From assembly GCF_009928445.1 (NCBI RefSeq), contig NZ_JAABNO010000021.1, forward strand, positions 32,922 to 96,921: a stretch of DNA of 64,000 nt. Reading direction: 5' to 3'. The number at the start of each line of letters is the position of its first letter. Positions within the stretch are counted from its first letter, which is position 1. Positions 45,290 to 54,207 of the stretch are shown here, piece after piece. The position numbers were made by a program, and so were the translations under genes. The DNA comes from Clostridium sp. C8-1-8. GTDB lineage: Bacteria > Bacillota > Clostridia > Clostridiales > Clostridiaceae. Under the pieces are notes generated by a model that saw nothing but the letters and a program-made list of their open reading frames with translations, searched no databases and was not told the DNA's origin.

Positions 45290-46302
45290 GAAACCTTCCT
45301 CCATATGTGCTGAAGCTCTGTCTTACTTAGCCCTTCCTGAGGCCAGTAATAGCCAGTATCCAATTTATTCAGTATTAGTTTTTGTTCTTTTTCATTAAAG
45401 TTCTTCACAAAATTCTTTAAAGCTTCCGGCTTCTTTTTTTGATTCTTCTTTCCTTCTTTAAAATCAGTTTTTAGAAGCTCCTTATAAAATTCTGCTGCAA
45501 GCTTAACGGAAGCTCTTTCACTTAAAGAATTGTATATAGCTACACCTTCATTGTCTATATCTCCGAAGTAATATATTATATTGTTCTCCTTAAGTCCAGT
45601 CTGACTTTCAAGCATATTAATATTACCCACTATCTTCCACCCACTGCCAAAGATTAAGCTGCAGAATTCAGTATCAGGAAGTACCTCTAAAAGTCCAAGA
45701 AAGGTTGCTTTATTTTCTACTATTAAATGTTTATGCTGCTCTTTAGCATAAACTAAAGGATTCACCGCCAGCATCAAAGGGTCAGAGCCATTGTCTATTT
45801 TAAGCTTGTGATAAACCTTAATTCTTTCCAGTAGAACCTTCCCACCATTCTTCTCTATCCACTTTTCATCTCCAAAGATTTGGTATGATCTTTCTTGAGG
45901 TGTAACAGTGTCCTGTGGTAAACCATTAGCTTTAATATAGCTATCTACTTTGTCTATGAAAGGCAAATCCTCTTCAAATTCTTGTTCAAGTAATCCGAAA
46001 TATTCCTGTATGTCGATTTCACTGCTCAACTTCAAGCTATATTGCTCAAGTCTAGATATATAATCTTTCAAGAGTTCTTCTTTATTTATTCCTAGCTTAA
46101 GAGGCAATGGATCTGGCCTTCCATCATTATTTTTAGGATTTATTGCTTTAAGGATATTCTCCCGCATCAATTGTCTAATTACCTTTGCCAAATCCTCGTA
46201 GTCAAAATTGCTTAAAGGCAACTCTAACAGTTCACCTATGGTTACAGTCTTCCTTTCTTTAGCTGCAATCTTTTTTAAATAATCTATTATATAATCATAC
46301 AT
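45280..46302 (-). CDS. jetD: Wadjet protein JetD, Toprim nuclease
   Basis: The 340-residue protein has an N-terminal DUF3322-like part and a C-terminal Toprim/TOPO6A-like domain. The Toprim acidic residues are visible: E196 in L-I-V-E-N-K-A-T and the D-x-D pair D248/D250 in Y-F-G-D-I-D-N-E-G. JetD is the nuclease that nicks or cuts the plasmid DNA trapped by the JetABC motor. Here it is the first gene of the operon, behind AGGTGA, while in type I systems jetD is last. All catalytic residues look intact, so the system is probably active. Confidence 0.88.
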   Translation of the reverse strand: MYDYIIDYLKKIAAKERKTVTIGELLELPLSNFDYEDLAKVIRQLMRENILKAINPKNNDGRPDPLPLKLGINKEELLKDYISRLEQYSLKLSSEIDIQEYFGLLEQEFEEDLPFIDKVDSYIKANGLPQDTVTPQERSYQIFGDEKWIEKNGGKVLLERIKVYHKLKIDNGSDPLMLAVNPLVYAKEQHKHLIVENKATFLGLLEVLPDTEFCSLIFGSGWKIVGNINMLESQTGLKENNIIYYFGDIDNEGVAIYNSLSERASVKLAAEFYKELLKTDFKEGKKNQKKKPEALKNFVKNFNEKEQKLILNKLDTGYYWPQEGLSKTELQHIWRKVSWT

Positions 46303-46986
46303 TTTTTCACCTAATCTTCATTTTCTATATTTGCTAGTACCTATACAATAAGGCACCTGCTTTTAGCTTTTGAAGCAGTTAGCCTGTTGTGCTAAAATTA
46401 ATTAGTTATTTTCCACATTTTAATGCCATAACAAACTCGCTCTAAAGCCTTAACTGCATAGCATAAGCTCAACTTTTACATACATATATTTTAACACAAA
46501 ATTGCTGAAAAACCCAATTATCGACAGAATATTTGTTCTGTACATTACTAACTTATACTTTTCTAGCTTTCCACTTCAATGACATATTTAAGTGGTATTT
46601 CAAAATTCCATAGCTTAATACGCTTGCTCTAAGAATTTATCCCCATAATTCGCCTGGTAACAACTTACTATAAATGATATTATTAATCATGACCATAAAA
46701 AAATCCAGTAGAAGGCTTTAATGTATCCTCCTGCTGGATTGTAATTTTGCAAACACCTTAAAATATGTCATTCACTTCGATTTTACTAAATGTAATTTTT
46801 CTATATAGTTATTTTTTTACAGCTTCTTCTAGTTCATTTTAAAATTATCTCTGCTTGATATATATGTATTACTTCATATTTAAAAGTTATAATATCAAAT
46901 CCTTATCTCAGAAGCCAAAAGGAGATTTTAAAATAAACTCCTAACATACGTGGTACATATTTACACTTAATAATAGACGCATATAT
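46303..46986. other. Intergenic region upstream of the Wadjet operon
   Basis: This 684-base stretch should contain the Wadjet promoter, though none is clear. It has a terminator at 46697-46740 and a short AGGAG/CTCCT pairing near 46919-46941. CCACTTCAA (46570) and AAGTGGTATTTC (46590) resemble the hairpin repeat arms but do not form a full copy. No gene is supported. Confidence 0.4.
46697..46740 (-). terminator. Terminator of the GH20 transcript
   Basis: AATCCAG/CTGGATT with an inner CCT/AGG continuation is followed by T7 on the minus strand. It lies ~250 bases past the GH20 stop codon, leaving an unusually long 3' region. Confidence 0.6.
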
Positions 46987-48585
46987 CTAAAATATACCAG
47001 GATCACTATAAAAGTTTATATTTTCGTTTCTCATTCTCTGAGCTTGATTTTTTAGTCTTACCTTATATTCCTCCCAGTTTCTTGAGGTTTTAGGTGTCCA
47101 ACCTATCTCAGCATAGCCTAGAAGTCTTGGATAAATCATATAGTCCATAGCTTTTACTGTTGATATGGTTTCAGTCCATAAAGGAGATTCAATTCCTAAA
47201 GCCAATTGCTTCGGAGCAAAGTCAGTAACATCCCATCTATAACCAGTTTCAATAGGAATGTATCCAGCCCAGTTCAATCCATAAGGTGTTGCTTCATTGT
47301 ACTTCATATCCAAATAGGCTTTCTTAGCTACTGAAACTACGATTTTCATTTTCTTTTGAACTGCAGCAGCATTTGAATCCTTCCAGTTTTGTAGTACCAC
47401 CGCTGAATCAATTGTAGATGCAGTGTCAATTGGATCCCAGCCTATTGGTGTCTTGCCATATTTCTTTACTATATTAGACACTCTTCCAACAAAATAATCA
47501 TAATCAGCTTTTTTAGTACTTTGTGCTTCATCCCCTCCTATATGAATATAAGCTGAAGGAGATATTTGAGAAACCTCTCTTATTACATCGTCTATAAATC
47601 CATAAGTCTTCTCATCATGAGTCATAAAGCTACTGAAGCCTACCTTCGTTCCTGTATACAAAGCCTTCTTCTTTCCGTCTGGGTTTAGAAAGCCATAAGA
47701 AGCTAGTGCCGCATTACTATGTCCAGGCATATCAAATTCAGGAATTATCTCAACATATCTATCTGCTGCAAATTGTACTAAGTCCTTAAATTGTTCTTGA
47801 GTGTAGAAGCCACCTGGACCGCCTCCAACTTGTGTACTTCCTCCAATAGCTGTTAAGTCAGGCCATTTTTTAATTTCTAACCTCCAACCTTGATCATCAC
47901 TAAGATGAAGATGAAGCTTATTTATTTTATACTGAGCAGCTAGATCTATTTGACGCTTTACCTCATCCACTGTGAAAAAGTGTCTAGCTACATCTAGCAT
48001 TAACCCTCTATGGCTATATTCAGGTTTGTCATCAATGGTTGCAGCTGGCACACTCCACTTTGCAGATGGCACTAAAGTACTTTTTTCTATATCCGCTGGG
48101 AAAAGCTGTCTTAAGGTCTGGATACCTCTTGAAAGTCCTTCAGGCTTATTAGCAGTAATTTTAATATTTCTCTCTGTGGTTTGTATGCTATAGCCCTCAT
48201 TGCCCTTGTCTGCTTGTGCTCCAACTGTTGTCAAATATATACTTCCTGGTACTACATTATCTCCTACAACAACGTTTAAATCATATCCGGTAGCAGTTCT
48301 AAGCTTTTCTCTTAAAAACTCCCCAACCTTCCTAACTTCTGCAGTTTCATTGTCATCTTTTCCTTTTACATAAATTGAAGCCTTATTAGTAAGAATAAAT
48401 TCTCCGCTGCCAGCTTTGTAGCTTAATGGTTTAGGAATTATATTATTGCTGTTAGTGACATCTGCAAGTTTTAATTTAGAACTGGCTTTTACTTCATAAA
48501 AACTTGTAGATTTAAGTGCAAACGGAACTAATAGTATTGCAAGCATTACAGATAACTTAAAATACTTCTTATCAATTTTTTTCAT
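46987..48585 (-). CDS. Secreted GH20 beta-N-acetylhexosaminidase
   Basis: The 532-residue enzyme has a signal peptide (hydrophobic core ~11-24, cleavage near V-K-A, ~34). An N-terminal GH20b alpha/beta domain (~48-165) precedes the catalytic barrel, which starts with H-R-G-L-M-L-D-V-A-R. The catalytic pair is D352-E353 in H-I-G-G-D-E-A, and W-x-D-H-x-H-type substrate contacts (H-L-H-L-S-D-D-Q-G-W) are intact. Such enzymes release terminal GlcNAc or GalNAc from chitin fragments, glycoproteins or peptidoglycan outside the cell. It is a single-gene unit with AAGGATGG as ribosome binding site. Confidence 0.93.
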   Translation of the reverse strand: MKKIDKKYFKLSVMLAILLVPFALKSTSFYEVKASSKLKLADVTNSNNIIPKPLSYKAGSGEFILTNKASIYVKGKDDNETAEVRKVGEFLREKLRTATGYDLNVVVGDNVVPGSIYLTTVGAQADKGNEGYSIQTTERNIKITANKPEGLSRGIQTLRQLFPADIEKSTLVPSAKWSVPAATIDDKPEYSHRGLMLDVARHFFTVDEVKRQIDLAAQYKINKLHLHLSDDQGWRLEIKKWPDLTAIGGSTQVGGGPGGFYTQEQFKDLVQFAADRYVEIIPEFDMPGHSNAALASYGFLNPDGKKKALYTGTKVGFSSFMTHDEKTYGFIDDVIREVSQISPSAYIHIGGDEAQSTKKADYDYFVGRVSNIVKKYGKTPIGWDPIDTASTIDSAVVLQNWKDSNAAAVQKKMKIVVSVAKKAYLDMKYNEATPYGLNWAGYIPIETGYRWDVTDFAPKQLALGIESPLWTETISTVKAMDYMIYPRLLGYAEIGWTPKTSRNWEEYKVRLKNQAQRMRNENINFYSDPGIF

Positions 48586-48863
48586 TTGTTAACCATCCTT
48601 ATCTATAGATTATTTTTAGTTTTTCCTTTGTTTCAGATATATACCCATACTTGTAATAATCTGCTTCAAAGCTTTAATATTATTCTTTTTCTTTTTTTGA
48701 ACAATAAATACTATAAATAAGTTGGAAATTTTTAAGTTTCATCATAAATCATCCATTTTCCACACTATTATATGGAAAATTAACTTCATTGTACTTCGTT
48801 AAAGTGTTACAACTTATAACAATTGTTGTTCCAAAGTTATTGTCTAGAAATCAATAAATCTTT

Positions 48864-49529
48864 TCAATTATTCTTACTAGCTCTAATAAAATATCCAGCC
48901 TTATACCAATCTAAATATTCTATTTCTGTGGTCCAACCTCTCTTATTGTACTCTTCTACAATCTTATCTGGAGTAAGATTGTTCTTCATTCTATTATTAC
49001 TCCCTTGATACCATCCCATTTGTCTAATCTCTTTACTGACAATTTTAGTGATAGCTTCAAAATACTTATCTGTGTCTTCTATAAACATAAATACATCTCT
49101 ACTCACTAAAAAATCTACATTCCTATCACCAAAGACTTCTCCTAAGGCGCTTATATCAACTTTAATAAATTGAAATTTATTTGATATCATTATATCCTTT
49201 AGCTCATCAGTACACTGCTCATCTATATCTAAACCATATATTTTATCTATAGCATTTTCTTCTAATAAAGCTCTTGACAAAAATCCTCCACCACAGCCTA
49301 AATCCAGTACTTTACCATATACTCCAGCAAAATAGGAAAGAATCTTTTCATCATAAAATGCAGCAGCCATAGCTTTATTAATTGTTAATTCCTTACCACA
49401 GCTATTACATTTTAATTTAACTTCAAAGCTTGTATCAATCCAAGGATGATGAAGATTTTGAAGGATACTGCATTCATTTCCACAACTGCAATAGGTTCCC
49501 CATAGGGTATAATTATGTTCTTTAAACAA
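48864..49529 (-). CDS. SAM-dependent methyltransferase with zinc-ribbon N-terminus
   Basis: The 221-residue protein starts at TTG 49529 behind AAGGTG. Residues ~13-45 contain two Cys pairs (Y-C-S-C-G and L-K-C-N-S-C-G), a likely zinc ribbon. The class I methyltransferase fold follows with motif I V-L-D-L-G-C-G-G-G (~74-82), then G-L-D-I-D, and D-F-L-V-S-R-D-V-F-M-F. The C-terminal half is variable and gives no clue to the substrate. Its upstream neighbour is the acetyltransferase gene 32 bases away, so the two are probably co-transcribed. Confidence 0.8.
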   Translation of the reverse strand: MFKEHNYTLWGTYCSCGNECSILQNLHHPWIDTSFEVKLKCNSCGKELTINKAMAAAFYDEKILSYFAGVYGKVLDLGCGGGFLSRALLEENAIDKIYGLDIDEQCTDELKDIMISNKFQFIKVDISALGEVFGDRNVDFLVSRDVFMFIEDTDKYFEAITKIVSKEIRQMGWYQGSNNRMKNNLTPDKIVEEYNKRGWTTEIEYLDWYKAGYFIRASKNN

Positions 49530-49561
49530 TATAACACCTTCTTGATAAAATAAGCTTATAT

Positions 49562-49996
49562 TTATATTTTTTTAGTAAAACAAATAATCCTATTTGCTTC
49601 CTTAAAACCAGCATTCAAGTGAAATTTAAAACTCTGAGTATTATCTAACTCGCAATCACTGGCAAACTCACTGCATCCTAAACTTTTAGCCCACTGTTCA
49701 CTGTATACTAAAAGTTCCTTAGCAATCCCCTTCATTCTGTACTCAGATCTTACATAAATTCCTTCTAAATAGCCTACTGGGCTGCTCTTTGTTCCTTCTA
49801 CATAATCGTTTCTCAATTCACACTGAGCGAAGCCTACTGGAATTATATCCTCATAATAAATAAAGCAAGCTGCATTTTCAGAACTAATAAGTTGCTTAAA
49901 CTCTTCATCTAACTCAGCAACTTGGTGGTGCGGCCATAATAGGTTGGCTAATTCTGCTACCGCTCTGCTGTCAGTAATAGTGGCTTTTTTTATCAT
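49562..49996 (-). CDS. GNAT acetyltransferase, AAC(6')-like
   Basis: The 144-residue protein has the GNAT fold, with the acetyl-CoA loop Y-R-M-K-G-I-A (~96-102) after G-Y-L-E-G-I-Y-V. Several positions match aminoglycoside 6'-N-acetyltransferases of the chromosomal type: L-W-P-H-H near the N-terminus, E-F-A-S-D-C-E-L-D-N-T-Q-S-F-K-F-H and the ending G-F-K-E-A-N-R-I-I-C-F-T-K. It may thus inactivate aminoglycosides, or use a natural amine. AGAGAGG lies 8 bases upstream of the ATG. Confidence 0.82.
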   Translation of the reverse strand: MIKKATITDSRAVAELANLLWPHHQVAELDEEFKQLISSENAACFIYYEDIIPVGFAQCELRNDYVEGTKSSPVGYLEGIYVRSEYRMKGIAKELLVYSEQWAKSLGCSEFASDCELDNTQSFKFHLNAGFKEANRIICFTKKI

Positions 49997-50075
49997 GTTA
50001 CATACCTCTCTTCAATTGATTGTCATTATAATTTGCTAATACTTATTTTCGTTCTATTTTTTATCTAATAACTGA

Positions 50076-50112
50076 AAAGCTATTAGTATAGTTATAAACT
50101 ACCAATAGCTTT
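50076..50112 (-). terminator. Terminator of the left XRE-TPR receptor gene
   Basis: AAAGCTATTAGTATAGTT pairs with AACTACCAATAGCTTT on the two sides of a short loop. On the minus strand TTTTC follows. It begins 28 bases past the receptor stop codon, leaving no room for a peptide gene. Confidence 0.7.
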
Positions 50113-50140
50113 AAATAATTCTCTACGCATATCCATGCAA

Positions 50141-51427
50141 TTAATAAATCAACAATGAATCTAACTTTTTTAGTGTATTTACTGCTTCTTCACTCTCCCC
50201 TAACCTCAAGGATACCTCTGTTAGCTTATATAAAGCATATTTTTTCCCAAGTTCAATATTATTGCTTTCTATATTTTCTAAGAATGCTTTAGTTATTTCT
50301 CTAATCTTTTCCCATTCTTCCTCATACTCATATACATTAACCAACTCTCTATAATTTTCAAACATCATATTGTATTGTTTATGTTCAAGAGCTATGTCTA
50401 TTGCCAATTGAAAAAGCATACTACTTTCTTCGTACATACCTTGTTTTAAAAAAATCTTTCCTTTTGTATTTAATGTATTAGGTAATGTTCTCTTATCAAC
50501 TAAACTCTTTAGTCTTTGAGCTTGGCTTATGTAATGAAGGCTTTTACTATATTCCTCTATATTATAATAATAATCAGACAAATTATTGTACACATAAGCT
50601 AAAAGTATATCATCTGTATCTTTAATAATATCTATTAGACTAAAGTATTCTTTAACTGCTTCTTCACCTCTATTTAGGCTATTTAGTATAACAGCTCTAG
50701 TTAGTTTAGCTTCATTTATTATTTTACTAGTAACTTCTTCTTCATTCTTTAACACATTATTATCAATTATATTTAGCCCTTTTTTGTACTCCTTCTTTTC
50801 ATTATAGCAAAGTGCCAGATTGAGACTAGCCTTTATATATATAATACTGTCGCTCTGAGCTGAACTAAGTTCTATAGCTTGTTTATAATAAAAAATCGCC
50901 TCATCATATTCTTTTCTTCTATATTTACAATTGCCTAGATTATTATAAACACTGGCTTGTGCTCTATCATCTCTTAACTCCTTATACTTTCCTAAAGCAT
51001 TACTAAAATTTATGAATGCATTCATATCATTTTGTTCTTTAACGTACTTTTTACCATTAACCTCATATACTCTAGCCAATATATCTACCAAATTAAACTT
51101 TTTACTAGTAGTCATAAGCTCATCCAGCTTCTTATAGCTAAGAGTTTCTCCATTGGTTAATTGTTCTTCACAATAAAGCCTAGCATCTTCTTCTGGCTTT
51201 CTTGAAAAATATTCATCATCTAGATTTAAGTTAACAGATATTCTCTTGGCAATTTCATTAAATTTTTCTGCTAAAGCCTTTGAGCTTGCTTTACTAACGG
51301 TTCTTTTTCCACTTTCCATCATACTTATGAAGGCCCTTGTCATATTAGTTCCTTCAAGTTCAGCTTGGTTCACTCTAAACTTTTTCCTCATCAATCTAAT
51401 CTTTTCACTTGGATTGTAAAATTCCAA
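50141..51427 (-). CDS. XRE-TPR regulator, RRNPP-type peptide receptor (no peptide gene seen)
   Basis: I place the start at TTG 51427 because GGGGTG lies 5 bases upstream and the product then aligns from its first residue with the paralog at 54208; the frame also has a GTG 9 bases earlier. The 428-residue protein has an N-terminal HTH (R-K-K-F-R-V-N-Q-A-E-L-E, then R-A-F-I-S-M-M-E-S-G-K-R) and about 8 TPR units (~90-425) that in this class bind a short re-imported peptide. The downstream region ends in a terminator after 28 bases and codes for no exported pro-peptide. It may sense the peptide of the paralog system or another source. Confidence 0.85.
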   Translation of the reverse strand: MEFYNPSEKIRLMRKKFRVNQAELEGTNMTRAFISMMESGKRTVSKASSKALAEKFNEIAKRISVNLNLDDEYFSRKPEEDARLYCEEQLTNGETLSYKKLDELMTTSKKFNLVDILARVYEVNGKKYVKEQNDMNAFINFSNALGKYKELRDDRAQASVYNNLGNCKYRRKEYDEAIFYYKQAIELSSAQSDSIIYIKASLNLALCYNEKKEYKKGLNIIDNNVLKNEEEVTSKIINEAKLTRAVILNSLNRGEEAVKEYFSLIDIIKDTDDILLAYVYNNLSDYYYNIEEYSKSLHYISQAQRLKSLVDKRTLPNTLNTKGKIFLKQGMYEESSMLFQLAIDIALEHKQYNMMFENYRELVNVYEYEEEWEKIREITKAFLENIESNNIELGKKYALYKLTEVSLRLGESEEAVNTLKKLDSLLIY

Positions 51428-51715
51428 ACTGATCACCCCGTTTCTATCTCATTGCTTAAGTTATTAATCATATTACATATTATAACTGCTGACTTAGTAA
51501 AAATCACCATATTTTATTAATAAACGTTAATTTTTTCAACATTTTTCATTTATACTCATTATATGTTTAGTAATTATCGAAATGTTGTCATAGAACAGAG
51601 CTTCAACGAGGCATGTCGGCAATATTGGTAACGTTAATATATTTTTATAGATACATAGTTTTTTAATCTGATAACTATGATAATTGACACCTCAGAAAAT
51701 AAAAAATTCGCTAAA

Positions 51716-51756
51716 AAAGCAAGCAGACTCATACATTAATTGAATCTGCTTGCTTT
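51716..51756 (-). terminator. Terminator of the lipoprotein gene
   Basis: AAAGCAAGCAGA and TCTGCTTGCTTT are perfect 12-base arms around a 17-base loop, 34 bases past the lipoprotein stop codon. Confidence 0.75.
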
Positions 51757-51789
51757 ATTTGTAAATACTATTTGCATTTTTCAATAACA

Positions 51790-52446
51790 TTAACCATGGA
51801 AGTACCCAGTTCTCGCTGAAACTACAACAAAAGGAACTTCTTTACCTTCCTTCTGTACATAAGCTTGATAAGAATCCCCTTGCAAATGTTCTAGCTTAAC
51901 CACTTTTTCTTCATAGGTATCCTGTAGATCTTTCTTAAATAGATCTTGCCAGTTATTTTGAATAGGTGCGTTCTTAGTCATATAAGATGCAAAGCTTGCA
52001 ACATCATCTTTTTTGCCACCATTAGTAACATATTTTTTATATAGACTTGCAATATTGACTTTCTCTAAGAAAGTTTTACTCCATTTTAATTTTTCAGCCT
52101 CTGATTTATTTTCTTGACCATTTAGAATATAATTCTTAGTTTTTTCCGTAATCTCCTGATCTGTATAGCTTTTTGCTTGAGCATTGCTACTTGGCGTAGT
52201 TGTTTTTTTACTAGAGCTGTCAGTGTTATTTTTCGTAGTATTTTGATTAGTTTTATTTGCTTCTGAATTATTATTATTAGTAGTACTTGCATTGCTATTA
52301 CTATCAGTGTTATTAGTTGAAGCACTTGTTGTATTATTCGCCTGAGTATCTGGTGTTTGCTTTGATGTGTTGTTTGCAGTGCTATTAGAGGAACATGCTG
52401 TTAGAAAAAGCACTAACACTAGAGGGCAAAGTCTCATTATTTTCAT
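51790..52446 (-). CDS. Lipoprotein with Ser/Thr/Asn-rich linker
   Basis: The 218-residue protein has a lipoprotein signal peptide with lipobox L-T-A-C (Cys18). About 70 residues of low complexity (Asn, Thr, Ser repeats) form a flexible tether. The C-terminal ~125 residues start Y-T-D-Q-E-I-T-E-K-T-K-N-Y-I-L and end in V-S-A-R-T-G-Y-F-H-G, a compact domain that I do not recognise. It lies between the two peptide-receptor genes, on the same strand as the left one, and could be a regulated target, but no link is shown by sequence. GGAAGTG precedes the ATG. Confidence 0.7.
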   Translation of the reverse strand: MKIMRLCPLVLVLFLTACSSNSTANNTSKQTPDTQANNTTSASTNNTDSNSNASTTNNNNSEANKTNQNTTKNNTDSSSKKTTTPSSNAQAKSYTDQEITEKTKNYILNGQENKSEAEKLKWSKTFLEKVNIASLYKKYVTNGGKKDDVASFASYMTKNAPIQNNWQDLFKKDLQDTYEEKVVKLEHLQGDSYQAYVQKEGKEVPFVVVSARTGYFHG

Positions 52447-52845
52447 TCAAATCACTTCCATTATTTAATATAGCTTAACTATATTAACATAAAAACAATA
52501 CTTTTACAATTAATACAATAACTGTTTACCTTAAACCTTTTATGTGTTTAATAGACAAAACAAAAAAATAATAAAAGTATTTTATTTGTTTCATAAAGTA
52601 AAGTGTTTTTTATTTAGGAATATAAAAATTTTACTTCTTAACTTGTAAAATTATTATATTTTTATATTCTTAAATTCTTAACTTCTTAAGAATTTATTGG
52701 AAACATGCGGGTTCCAGCATTTTTATCTGCTATTAATTCTTTGCGCAAGCTCATCTAAACATCGGTAGACTTACCACTTAATTTCAACAGGTTCCTTTAA
52801 CAGAGCCAATATATAAAATGTACTCTTTTTTTCAGGAACTTATCA
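52447..52845. other. Intergenic region with palindrome
   Basis: This 399-base gap has a perfect AAATTCTTAA/TTAAGAATTT inverted repeat (52672-52695, 4-base loop), in a tract of repeated TTCTTAA strings. It also has copy 4 of the GGCTCTGTT family (52778-52807). Either may end the GHKL transcript. No gene is seen. Confidence 0.45.
52778..52807. repeat. GGCTCTGTT-family small inverted repeat, copy 4
   Basis: TTAATTTCAACAGGTTCC is followed by TTTAACAGAGCC. The end is identical to copy 1 and the TTAATTTCAACA part is its reverse-oriented core. Confidence 0.4.
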
Positions 52846-53895
52846 CTAGTTGTTGTTAGCTTTATTGTTGAGATAATCTTCATAGAGTTTATCAAAGCCT
52901 TTAATACCTATGGCTTTGGCCGTATCCTCCTCATAATATTCCTTCAGCTCTTCTACCTTACTTATAGGCATTGAGTACTGAATAATTATAGTGCTGTTTA
53001 AAAAGTATACTTTATTTTCCTTTATAAACTTTATAACTTCTGCAAACAAGATTTCTTTTTCTTTCTCATATTTAGGCCGTTCTCCTTCATAAGAAATCTC
53101 TACAATGCAGTCAGTATAAGTATATTTACTCTCGTTAAGTAGATTCCACTTTACTTCTTTATTTTTAATTCTATCTAACACAATAAAATCATTTATATAC
53201 AAATCTATACCTGAGGTATCTTCCTTACTACCTTTATACAAAGTTACATCATAGTGACCTAATATCTTACAATAACTTATCTTTCTTGCTTGAATATCTA
53301 CTGGTTCAACTTCCTTATCATTCACCAAAAGTATAAGCTCACCCTTTGATAAGAATCTGCTATATATTCTTCCTAAGCTCTTAAAAACCTTTTCATAAAA
53401 ATAGTTACCGCTAAGTTCTTTTAACAAAGTCTTTTCTAGGTCGGTAATGATTATAGTTGTACCTTCTATTTCCTTAGGATTATAAGCTATGTTTTCACTT
53501 TGAGAAGCTAGCTCTTCGCTACCCAAATTAATATCCAAAGCAAACTTCCTGGAGCATCTTTTCTTATTTGAAAATATTTCAATCTTATTTCCCAGCTTAA
53601 AGAAAGACTTTTTTATTCCTAATCCCTTAATACCCTGGCCATCCTCAATACCGATTCTAAATATATCCTTATCACTGATCTTGCTTTGGATACCTCCACT
53701 GTTGTCACTTATTGTTATTTCATCACTGGAAATCTTTATACTTACCCTGCAAGGATTATCACCTGTTGTAACCCCTGTTCTAGCAATTATGGAGTTATCT
53801 ACAAATCTAGTTAGAGACTTCGCTATCTCTTCATCCTCTACTAGCTTTTTTCTAAGGAAATTTTTATCAACTATAACTCGGTTAAAATTAGCCAT
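52846..53895 (-). CDS. GHKL (Hsp90/MORC-like) ATPase-fold protein with altered N-box
   Basis: The 349-residue protein has a Bergerat ATP-binding fold at ~15-110. The N-box reads S-L-T-R-F-V-D-N-S-I with D33/N34. The G1 box is S-D-N-S-G-G-I (63-69), and the G2 box G-I-K-G-L-G-I-K-K-S (88-97). The usual catalytic Glu, four residues before the Asn, is Arg30 here, so the protein may bind ATP without normal hydrolysis. The rest (~120-349) resembles the transducer part of Hsp90/MORC proteins plus a Lys/Glu-rich tail. MORC- and Hsp90-like ATPases of this size are frequent in defence islands. It is divergent from the peptide-receptor gene, sharing a 312-base control region. Confidence 0.78.
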   Translation of the reverse strand: MANFNRVIVDKNFLRKKLVEDEEIAKSLTRFVDNSIIARTGVTTGDNPCRVSIKISSDEITISDNSGGIQSKISDKDIFRIGIEDGQGIKGLGIKKSFFKLGNKIEIFSNKKRCSRKFALDINLGSEELASQSENIAYNPKEIEGTTIIITDLEKTLLKELSGNYFYEKVFKSLGRIYSRFLSKGELILLVNDKEVEPVDIQARKISYCKILGHYDVTLYKGSKEDTSGIDLYINDFIVLDRIKNKEVKWNLLNESKYTYTDCIVEISYEGERPKYEKEKEILFAEVIKFIKENKVYFLNSTIIIQYSMPISKVEELKEYYEEDTAKAIGIKGFDKLYEDYLNNKANNN

Positions 53896-54207
53896 TTTTC
53901 TCCCCTACTATTAAGTAATATAACATTACTATATGCAGGGAATTTTATTTTGCTACTAATGTTTAGTTCTATAACATAGTTTGTTTAACTATGTTTGTAC
54001 AAGGCAACTCTTTTTAGCACTTTTTTAATATATAACGTTATTTATATATATATAAATTATCAAATTAGAACAAATCAATACTAATTTTATTAACTTGATA
54101 AAATTAACATTTTTTCACATTTATGATGTTTAAGTATTTTTATTGAAGTATAATTATATATATGTGTATCAAAGTAACATTAATTAAGTAAATAGGGGGA
54201 TATCTTT
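53896..54207. promoter_or_regulatory. Divergent control region of the GHKL and peptide-receptor genes
   Basis: It contains a perfect inverted repeat AACATAGTT-TGTTT-AACTATGTT (53973-53995) without T-runs, a possible operator. A TATAAT box (54149-54154) lies 54 bases before the receptor start, although its -35 is poor. The strings AGTAACAT (54173-54180) and AATTAAGTAAATA (54182-54194) recur upstream of the peptide gene at 55547 and 55503. Confidence 0.5.

Noticed and set aside
50092..50136. A 14-codon frame (M-D-M-R-R-E-L-F-K-A-I-G-S-L) directly after the left XRE-TPR receptor, considered as its signalling peptide
   Set aside because: It has no ribosome binding site or signal sequence and most of it lies inside the receptor's terminator hairpin.
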